This document shows, piece by piece, positions 33,757 to 40,954 of a DNA stretch of 64,000 nucleotides. Source of the stretch: Clostridiales bacterium. Lineage in GTDB: Bacteria > Bacillota > Clostridia > Oscillospirales > Acutalibacteraceae. The position numbers were made by a program, and so were the translations under genes. The stretch lies in the NCBI GenBank assembly GCA_019416455.1, contig DXXG01000028.1, forward strand, positions 186,001 through 250,000, given 5' to 3'. Under the pieces are notes generated by a model. It saw nothing but the letters and a program-made list of their open reading frames with translations. It made no database searches and was not told where the DNA came from. How positions within the stretch are numbered: position 1 is the stretch's first letter; each line of letters starts with the position of its first letter.

Positions 33757-35084
33757 ATACCCCTGTGGCCGATTTCGTAAAGCGCTACATAGAGAGGGAT
33801 ACTGTCAGGCTCCACATGCCCGGCCACAAAGGAAAGCCTTTTTTAGGGTGTGAGGCTTGGGACATCACCGAGGTAAAAGGAGCTGACGCTCTCTTTGAAG
33901 CGGAAGGGATCCTGGCTCAGAGCGAAGAAAACGCCACTGCCCTTTTTGGCTCCCGCCGCACCTGCTATTCCACCGAGGGTTCCAGCCACTGCATCCGAGC
34001 CATGCTCTACCTGGCTTTGACCAAACGGCCCACAGGTGCTTCCCCCACAGTGGTGGCGGCACGAAACGTTCACCGGGCCTTCGTGTCCGCAGCGGCACTC
34101 TTGGACCTGGATGTGGAATGGCTCTGGCCAGAGGAAAACCATTCTCTGTGCGGATGTCCGGTGACACCGGAAGCTCTTGACCGGAAACTCTCCACCCTCC
34201 CCTCTCCCCCGGCAGCGGTGTATCTCACCTCTCCGGACTACTTGGGAGGCATGGCGGAGTTACCTGCTTTGGCGGAAGTGTGCCACCGTCACGGGACGCT
34301 GCTGGTAGTGGACAACGCCCACGGCGCTTACCTGCATTTTCTGGAGCCCTCCCTTCACCCCTTGGACTTGGGAGCGGACCTGTGCTGTGACTCCGCCCAC
34401 AAAACGTTGCCTGTGCTCACGGGAGGAGCTTACCTGCACATTTCCAAAAGCGCTCCCCGTGATATGGAGGAGCACGCTAAAACCGCTCTTGCTTTGTTCG
34501 GTTCCACCAGTCCCTCCTACTTGACCCTGTGCTCTCTGGACCTGTGTAACCGCTATTTGGCGGGAGAGTATCAAGACCAGCTCCGGGAGACTATTTCACG
34601 GTTAAAGAGGATGAAAACCCAGTTGAAAGACCTTGGCTGGCAGGTAGAGGAGAGCGATCCTCTGCGGGTGACTCTCAGAGCGCCTCAAGGCGCTACCGGC
34701 CAAGAGCTGGCGGAACAGCTGCGGCAGGCAGGGGTTGAATGTGAATACGCTGACCGGGACTTTCTGGTGCTGATGGCTACCCCGGAAAACACTCCTCAGG
34801 AATTGGAGCAAGTGTTGACCGCTTTAGGCAGGAACCAGTCACCCAATGCGGCACCCCCTTCTTTGCCCTTGGTAAAAGGCAAAAGAGTATGTTCCATCCG
34901 CCAAGCGTTGTTCTCCCCCCACCAGTTGATCCCCGTTCAGGAAACTCTGGGCCGGATCTGCGCCGCGCCTACGGTGGGATGCCCTCCCGCTGTGCCCATC
35001 GTGGTCGCGGGAGAAGAGATCGGGCCCGAAGCATTGGAGCTGTTCCGATATTACGATGTATCCACCGTAGATGTACTGAAATAA
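33753..35084 (+). CDS. Orn/Lys/Arg decarboxylase family PLP enzyme
   Basis: A 443-residue fold-type I PLP enzyme of the basic amino acid decarboxylase family (the short Gram-positive form). Family features are RLHMPGHKGKPFLG near residue 20, VDNAHGAYLHFLEP near 185, and the PLP lysine in CCDSAHKTLPVLTGGAYLH near 215. The C-terminal domain (RVCSIRQALFSPHQLIPV) is typical. The substrate (arginine, lysine or ornithine) is not resolved. Its GTG start overlaps the scfB stop and has AAGGAG before it, so expression is coupled to the SCIFF maturase. Confidence 0.87.
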   Translation: MNTPVADFVKRYIERDTVRLHMPGHKGKPFLGCEAWDITEVKGADALFEAEGILAQSEENATALFGSRRTCYSTEGSSHCIRAMLYLALTKRPTGASPTVVAARNVHRAFVSAAALLDLDVEWLWPEENHSLCGCPVTPEALDRKLSTLPSPPAAVYLTSPDYLGGMAELPALAEVCHRHGTLLVVDNAHGAYLHFLEPSLHPLDLGADLCCDSAHKTLPVLTGGAYLHISKSAPRDMEEHAKTALALFGSTSPSYLTLCSLDLCNRYLAGEYQDQLRETISRLKRMKTQLKDLGWQVEESDPLRVTLRAPQGATGQELAEQLRQAGVECEYADRDFLVLMATPENTPQELEQVLTALGRNQSPNAAPPSLPLVKGKRVCSIRQALFSPHQLIPVQETLGRICAAPTVGCPPAVPIVVAGEEIGPEALELFRYYDVSTVDVLK

Positions 35085-35085
35085 A

Positions 35086-35121
35086 AAACATCCCTTGCAT
35101 TGCCGCGAGGGATGTTTTTTT
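35086..35121 (+). terminator. Terminator of the scf-decarboxylase operon
   Basis: A 10-bp stem (35086-35095 with 35108-35117) followed by a run of T. Confidence 0.85.
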
Positions 35122-35159
35122 CGTTTATTTGGTGGATGATATCCTCCTAAAGGCACACG

Positions 35160-35197
35160 CAAAAAGGCTCCCCGTGCCAATTCGCACGGAGAGCCTT
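35160..35197 (-). terminator. Displaced native terminator of groEL
   Basis: A long hairpin (arms about 35164-35177 and 35184-35197) with T5 on the minus strand. On the minus strand it follows, by about 35 bases, the left copy of the groEL 3'-end repeat. If the element were removed, it would sit right after the groEL stop codon. The gene now upstream on this strand is the integrase, beyond the attachment site. Confidence 0.7.
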
Positions 35198-35229
35198 TCA
35201 ATATTACATTTTGCCTTTAGGGACAGATC

Positions 35230-35243
35230 AATACATGCCGCCC
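35230..35243. repeat. Attachment site core, left copy (attL)
   Basis: AATACATGCCGCCC, identical to the right copy at 56142-56155, where it encodes the complement of the GroEL tail Gly-Gly-Met-Tyr. On the minus strand this left copy is followed by TGATC, so it would give groEL a TGA stop after excision. Confidence 0.85.
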
Positions 35244-35352
35244 TTAAATCCTTTGTTTTCAATATCTGTAATTTTTATTCAATATATCTGCTCGTGTTTG
35301 TGATATACAAGCTAATTTGCGAATAAAAACAGATTTTCTATTCAAACGAGAA

Positions 35353-35423
35353 ATGTGTAACCATTCGTCTTATGGCATCATTTTTCGTCTTTTAGAACCC
35401 AAAGTGTGTAAATCTGTGTGTAA
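35353..35423. repeat. Arm-type integrase binding repeats, left end
   Basis: GTGTGTAA at 35404-35411 and 35416-35423, with a near copy ATGTGTAA at 35353-35360. The pair recurs at the right end. Such direct repeats fit arm-type sites for the AP2-like N-domain of Tn916-type integrases. Confidence 0.65.
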
Positions 35424-35444
35424 GCTTCGATGTCGATTTTGCAA

Positions 35445-36608
35445 TCATAAAGCAGCGGCGATCCTACGAAATGCTTTTTCAGCAGAGTCATAATCACTAT
35501 GAGTGTACACGTCCAATGTGACGCTGGCGGTTGAATGCCCCATTACATATTGAAGACTTTTGACATCCAGCAAAGCTTGCTGGGCGTTTGTACAGAATGT
35601 ATGCCTAAGCACATGCGGAGTTACATTTGGAATCGTCTTACCATAAAGCTTGATATATCTCTTTTGCATTCGCCGCATGTAGTTCTCCAAGTGCATCGCA
35701 ACCTTTGGCCTTCCATCCTTGTCCAAAAACAGAAATCCCGTACACCCGTCTATCATCATCTCAACACTGGGTGCTCCACGTCTTTCAACAACACGCTTAA
35801 AAGCCATGTACACCGTGTCTGTCATGGGGATGCTACGGAATCCGCTCTGGGTCTTGGGCGGGGCAACAAAATATGGCTTGTCCGCCGTCCGGCATAATTG
35901 CCTCTGCACATGGATGCAACGCCGTTCAAAATCAATATCTGAACGGGTGAGGCCATACAACTCGCTGACCCGCAAGCCAGTCCCCAGCAGAATCACAATA
36001 TCATCATAGTAGTTCCCCTGCCCATAGTCTCGAATAAACTGTAAATATCGTTCTTGCTGCGCCTTAGTTAACGCCTTGCGAACATATGCATCATTAGGCA
36101 CAACATCTGACAGCTTAAACTTGAACGGATTCTTGCGGATCATATCGTCATCTACAGCCATTTCAAAAGCGGGGCGGACAACACTCTGAATGACACTGAT
36201 GGTATTTTGTTTCAATCCCTCGTCATGGAGTGAAACAAACCACCCTTTGGCATCTGACAGTTTCACGCTTTTGATTTTTCGTTGCCCAAAGGGATCGTTA
36301 TGGACTCTGGCAATGGCAGAACCATATGCTCTCATGGAGTTTTCTTTGAGGCCACGTCTAAGATTGATATATCGATCTACAAGCTCAGAAACGGTAATCT
36401 CCCCGCCAGAGTAATCAATTCCATCCATGAGATCACGCTGGATTGCTTCCTCTTTTTTGCGTAGCTCTTCAAGCGTAGGGGCATAGGCATAGTTCCATTT
36501 TTTCTTATCGCCGCTTCCATGATATCGGAAAAAATAAGTTAGATTGGGGCGTTGACCCTCTCCAGGCCGCAAAATTCGCCCCCTATTATCTCTGCGCTTT
36601 TCGGACAT
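35445..36608 (-). CDS. int: Tyrosine integrase, Tn916 type
   Basis: A 387-residue tyrosine recombinase. The first 75 residues (MSEKRRDNRGRILRPGEGQR) closely resemble the arm-binding AP2-like domain of the Tn916 integrase. A core-binding domain (about 75-170) and a catalytic domain follow. Catalytic residues are visible in GTGLRVSELYGLT (Arg, about 215), HVLRHTFC (His-x-x-Arg, about 332), MGHSTASVT (His) and LDVYTHSD (nucleophile Tyr, about 367). It catalyses integration at the groEL 3' end and excision. AAAGGAGAG precedes the ATG. No xis gene is next to it; a small basic excisionase is not recognised anywhere in the element. Confidence 0.95.
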   Translation of the reverse strand: MSEKRRDNRGRILRPGEGQRPNLTYFFRYHGSGDKKKWNYAYAPTLEELRKKEEAIQRDLMDGIDYSGGEITVSELVDRYINLRRGLKENSMRAYGSAIARVHNDPFGQRKIKSVKLSDAKGWFVSLHDEGLKQNTISVIQSVVRPAFEMAVDDDMIRKNPFKFKLSDVVPNDAYVRKALTKAQQERYLQFIRDYGQGNYYDDIVILLGTGLRVSELYGLTRSDIDFERRCIHVQRQLCRTADKPYFVAPPKTQSGFRSIPMTDTVYMAFKRVVERRGAPSVEMMIDGCTGFLFLDKDGRPKVAMHLENYMRRMQKRYIKLYGKTIPNVTPHVLRHTFCTNAQQALLDVKSLQYVMGHSTASVTLDVYTHSDYDSAEKAFRRIAAAL

Positions 36609-36852
36609 TTATACTCTCCTTTCCCCGGAAAGCGCTTAACATGGGATATCAATATGGTACACCATGCCAAGGCTTTTCGCAAGTTAGGCCGAGTATGTAT
36701 TTAGGATAGCAATTAGCCATCGCTCATCCACAATTCGTTTTTGCAACATTTTTCGCTCCTATTCTGATAAAGTTTCACATCCCTTCATGTTGTGCTGTGT
36801 GCGCACTATACAGTGCGCTCCGCCGGCCACCGTAATTGGTGGCCGCATCGTT

Positions 36853-39780
36853 TTAACGAAGCATATGGCTTCCAACAGAATTTCTTACGCCCTTACGCTT
36901 TCTTGCTACAATCAATTTGTCGATTGTATAGTCGGCATAATATTCTGCCATCTTCTTCGCTGTTTCCTCATCCGCATTCTTAACCTCAAAGTGGTTTTCA
37001 ATACGGATTTCTCCCATAGAATTGTCTGTACTTTCATTGTTGGTGACAGACTGAATCGCAGCCGCCGTGGTGTCCTTTGCTGTTACAAGGCTACGCACAA
37101 CAGAATCTACAACGCCAGTAATCGTATCACCAATCTGACTAAAGAGATTCTTATACTGCTTGCTGGTAAACACAGCCTCTCCCTTTTGCAACTTAGCAAA
37201 AACTTCGTTGCTCTTCAATGAGTCTTCTCCGACAATTCCCCCATCGTGATAAATATATTGACGATATTTCTGGAACAATTGCTCTCCGCCCACGCGGTCT
37301 ACATACCATACACCGTCACTTCCACGAATAGCGTTAATTCCATATGGCGCAAGCAGCTTTCCAAGTCGTAGATTTTCGTCTGCAAGTCTCTGCTTCTCTT
37401 CATTAGAAGCAGAACCCCAAGCTTGACCATTTGCATACATCTCAGACAAAATTGAACTAATTTCAGCGTCCTCCCGCTGCTGATCGAGAATGCCTTGCTG
37501 TTCATTTGCAATATCATTATTGATACCATTGAGAGCAGAGACAATATCTCCATACTCTTGTGCAGCTTGCATTGCAGTTCGCCAAGCAGAAGTAATGGAA
37601 TCCTCGCCGTCAATCATATCGCCATACTTACTATTCCATTCAATCAAATCTTGATACAATTGATCCCAATCTGCATTGATACGGTCTATTGCTGCTCTAT
37701 AAACCTCTTCCTCTGTATCAACACTTTCTTCTACCTTGGAGATTTCATTATCTTTTGTCTCTTCTAACTTTTCTGCTTCTTTATCCAACGCATCAACTTG
37801 AGCATCATACGCATAGTCCGCCTGGTAATCAGCGAGGTCGTTTTGAAGTTCGGCAAGCTCCTGTTCCAACTGCTGCCGCTCTGCGTTAGCCTCACGGCTG
37901 TCATCACGGCTTAGCTGATTGATTTTCTCCTGTACCTTAGCAATCTCAGCGACCCGCTCTGCAACCTCACGCTCATAATCCTCTTCATCCCTGGCGACTT
38001 CAAGAGACTCCTTTTTCAAGTCAATGATTTTCTGGTAGTCATCAATCTGTTCTTCCAGAGCGTCGATTTTATCCTCGGCCTCCTGACGCACCAGCTCCAT
38101 CGTCTTTTCAATGATTTCTGTAATAGCGTCTTTCTGCTCATTATAAATATCGAGTTGGGTTTCGCGCAAAAGCTCTGTGTACTCCCGTAGAGTTATAACG
38201 CCCTGTTCAAGCAAGCGATTCAATGCGGCAATCTTCTGCCTTAAATAATCCACTTTGGTAAAGTCAAACCGATCCCAAAGATCAAAATCGTCCGCATATT
38301 CTATAAACTCATCGAACGGCTCAAGGATATTATCAACAATAGATTCATTGATTTCTTTTATAGCATCCTCAGCGTCCCACCAAGCATCGATACATTCTTG
38401 AATTGCTTCATCATTTTCATCGACACCAAGCGCTCTAAGTCGTTGTGCTTCTTCATGAGCAAGTTCTTGAATTCTCAGTTGTTCTTGACGTTGACGTTCC
38501 AAATTGGTAGCCATATCACGATAATTTTTACTATCGCTAAGCCCATCATATTGGTGTTGCAGAAGTTCAATGGTGTTTTCATGTGCTTCAACAGCGTCCG
38601 TATAAATACCATGGAGAATGTCATCAATCTCATCCTGGTATTCCCACCATTGTTCACCAAGATCCTGAATAAAGTCAGAATTTTCGTCCAAACCCATTGC
38701 TCTATATTTTTCTGCATACTGATGAACAGTCTCTTGCATCTTTTTATATATAGCAATGATTTCTTCTGGAGTACCGTCATTATGTTCGAGGATAAAGATA
38801 TCATGTTCATAATTACCAAGAATTTCGTCAAGTTCTTCTTGGATTTTCTTAGCAGCATCTTCTAATTCTTCAGATAAATCTTTATCATCAACATTTACAT
38901 CAACATTAACTTCTGTAGTAGCAGTTACTGTCGTGCTTGACTGATAAGGGGTGCCTGTCTCACCTGTTTTGTCTGTCTCGACATGTAAGCCACTTGATGA
39001 AATTCTACCACTTGCATATGCTGGAATTGTTCCAGAAATATATTTACCAGAACGGCTTAGGATTCGTTTTGTTTCATCAGCCGTGTATACTTGATCGCCT
39101 GAATTTAGATATGCAATTTCCGGGCCATTGACACCAGCAAGATATGCACTTCCATCTGACACAACAAGTTCTGGTTTTGGAGATCCATCTGAGGAATACT
39201 CGTCTCCAAGTAAAGCATTGCCTGCTGGAGCGTTTGAAGTACCATTAGCAAAACCGAGCAAGTTACCGATACTACTGATAAGTCCACCTTTGCGCTGTAC
39301 ATTATAATATACAGTAGCCGTTCTGCCATTCACACTATCAATTGCTGTACCAATACTGTACACCTTTGTTGCAGCATCTTGTGCAGCAGAACCAATGCTT
39401 TCAATCTCTGACTCTGCATTATCAGTGGTAGAATCATCTACATCATCAATAGCAGTTTCAACACCGTTGATTGATGTTGTCACATTGGTAAATGTAATCG
39501 TATCAATATAGTCAAGCGCATCGCTAACACTTTGAACCTGACCATCGGCGTTTGCCAGTGTGATACCGTCCGCCTCTCCAAGTTTCGTGATAATCCCTTC
39601 TGCCTCTTCCTTGGTATAACCAATACTGGCAAGAAGATCGCCAAGCCCCTCATAATTAACGGTGATTGTATAATCATCACTGGTAGCAAGGCCAAGATTC
39701 TGTAGACTTGTTGTTACAGAGTCAATATCGCCAGACACACTAAATAGCTGGACTCCATCAAGTCCTTGTAGAGCAGACAA
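36853..39780 (-). CDS. Tape-measure-like protein, C-terminal part
   Basis: 975 residues in the shifted frame. Long, highly charged coiled coils fill about residues 310-800. The C-terminal end carries YHDGGIVGEDSLKSNEVFAK and KLQKGEAVFTSKQYKNLF, typical of tape-measure C-termini. The frame extends a few codons upstream of the TTG at 39780 (KEIYDVLSALQG), joining the previous frame. Confidence 0.6.
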   Translation of the reverse strand: MSALQGLDGVQLFSVSGDIDSVTTSLQNLGLATSDDYTITVNYEGLGDLLASIGYTKEEAEGIITKLGEADGITLANADGQVQSVSDALDYIDTITFTNVTTSINGVETAIDDVDDSTTDNAESEIESIGSAAQDAATKVYSIGTAIDSVNGRTATVYYNVQRKGGLISSIGNLLGFANGTSNAPAGNALLGDEYSSDGSPKPELVVSDGSAYLAGVNGPEIAYLNSGDQVYTADETKRILSRSGKYISGTIPAYASGRISSSGLHVETDKTGETGTPYQSSTTVTATTEVNVDVNVDDKDLSEELEDAAKKIQEELDEILGNYEHDIFILEHNDGTPEEIIAIYKKMQETVHQYAEKYRAMGLDENSDFIQDLGEQWWEYQDEIDDILHGIYTDAVEAHENTIELLQHQYDGLSDSKNYRDMATNLERQRQEQLRIQELAHEEAQRLRALGVDENDEAIQECIDAWWDAEDAIKEINESIVDNILEPFDEFIEYADDFDLWDRFDFTKVDYLRQKIAALNRLLEQGVITLREYTELLRETQLDIYNEQKDAITEIIEKTMELVRQEAEDKIDALEEQIDDYQKIIDLKKESLEVARDEEDYEREVAERVAEIAKVQEKINQLSRDDSREANAERQQLEQELAELQNDLADYQADYAYDAQVDALDKEAEKLEETKDNEISKVEESVDTEEEVYRAAIDRINADWDQLYQDLIEWNSKYGDMIDGEDSITSAWRTAMQAAQEYGDIVSALNGINNDIANEQQGILDQQREDAEISSILSEMYANGQAWGSASNEEKQRLADENLRLGKLLAPYGINAIRGSDGVWYVDRVGGEQLFQKYRQYIYHDGGIVGEDSLKSNEVFAKLQKGEAVFTSKQYKNLFSQIGDTITGVVDSVVRSLVTAKDTTAAAIQSVTNNESTDNSMGEIRIENHFEVKNADEETAKKMAEYYADYTIDKLIVARKRKGVRNSVGSHMLR

Positions 39781-39796
39781 AACATCGTAAATTTCT

Positions 39797-40699
39797 TTAT
39801 CTATCTGTTTTGCCGAGTGTCATCAGCTGTTCAGTCAGCCGGTCTACATTGATAGCCTTACCAGCTGCGGTTTCAGCAGAAAGACCAATCTCGTCAATGA
39901 CTTCTGATACCTCAGTGAGATCATAAAAGTCAATGTCGCCCCACATTGATAGAGCCTCGAAACAAGCAATAACTGCCTCTTCCGTAATGCCCATCTTTTC
40001 TGCAATCTCATCAAGATTTTCTGGATCAACATCAAAGTTAAATGCACCAGTAGCATCCTTACTGATTTCGATTAGGTTCTCACCCTCATCGTTGACCAGT
40101 TGGCCGGCCTGTGCCATGTCATACAATCTCTGGATAAATCCAGCTCCAGCGCTATCCGCATCTTCAAACACACTCTTATTGCGCTGCATTGCGTCGTAGA
40201 TTTCATCCAGGCCGTCGCTCCATCCCCATGTGTTGAGCTGCTCACTGCCAAATAAGAACTCAGCAGCAGCCCAGAAAGCATTAGAGTTTGTGGTGCCTGC
40301 CTCAAACTGAGCATTCAGTTCTTCAAACGCCTCTGCATAAGATCGGAAATCGGTATCCTTTTCCTCTACGGACATAGCCGCGTCATATCTTGACTTTGCA
40401 TCTGTTACCTGGTCAAATTTATCGACCATGCCATCAAGGGCATCATTGAGTTTTAGAGCCTCAACTGTAACAAGAGAAACGCCGTCTCCGCCATCCGCCA
40501 TATTCTGAAGAATCTTTGATAGGAATTGAGCATTCATTCCATCCTCTTCCAGAATACCAGCCAGCACACTGCTTTCAGAAGCAAGTTCTTCAACATTCTG
40601 CGGAGTGATGCCGTCCACTGCCTGTGACATAGCGATAAGTTCTTCCTTAGTGTCTGAGAAGTCCTCAGAGTCCCACATACCACGGATACGGCTCTGCAA
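39797..40699 (-). CDS. Tape-measure-like protein, middle part (between TAG and frameshift)
   Basis: 300 residues from a TTG codon inside a frame that is open back to the TAG at 40955. Contains a domain (AAEFLFGSEQLNTWGW, AGAGFIQRLYDMAQAGQL, EKMGITEEAVIACFEALS) that is repeated in the small gene at 43794-44243. No Shine-Dalgarno supports separate initiation. Confidence 0.55.
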   Translation of the reverse strand: MQSRIRGMWDSEDFSDTKEELIAMSQAVDGITPQNVEELASESSVLAGILEEDGMNAQFLSKILQNMADGGDGVSLVTVEALKLNDALDGMVDKFDQVTDAKSRYDAAMSVEEKDTDFRSYAEAFEELNAQFEAGTTNSNAFWAAAEFLFGSEQLNTWGWSDGLDEIYDAMQRNKSVFEDADSAGAGFIQRLYDMAQAGQLVNDEGENLIEISKDATGAFNFDVDPENLDEIAEKMGITEEAVIACFEALSMWGDIDFYDLTEVSEVIDEIGLSAETAAGKAINVDRLTEQLMTLGKTDR

Positions 40700-40954
40700 C
40701 GCCTCTGCATTTCTGGCCGCTACAGCCTGCTCACTATTGTACTCTTCGATTGCGGCAGTTATATCTTCCCAGGTTGTCGCACCTTCATTGATAACTGCGT
40801 TGTATGCAATTTCAAAATCCTCGTCAGAAAGAGCCTCAAGCTTATCCTTTACAGTCTCAACTTCGGCGCTCCAAGATTCAAGAGCATGGAAATGCGCAGA
40901 TGTTCCAGGCGTAAGCTCTTCGTATGTTCTGGGGACAAGGGCATCTGTGATTGC

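Noticed and set aside
35245..35440. CRISPR-like repeats near the left end
   Set aside because: Only short GTGTGTAA units with irregular spacing; no constant repeat-spacer units, and no cas genes in the window.
39797..39820. Programmed frameshift in the tape-measure gene
   Set aside because: Known tail frameshifts are mostly -1 and in the tail chaperone genes just upstream of the tape measure. This one is +1, deep inside the gene, in an A4 run. An indel is simpler.
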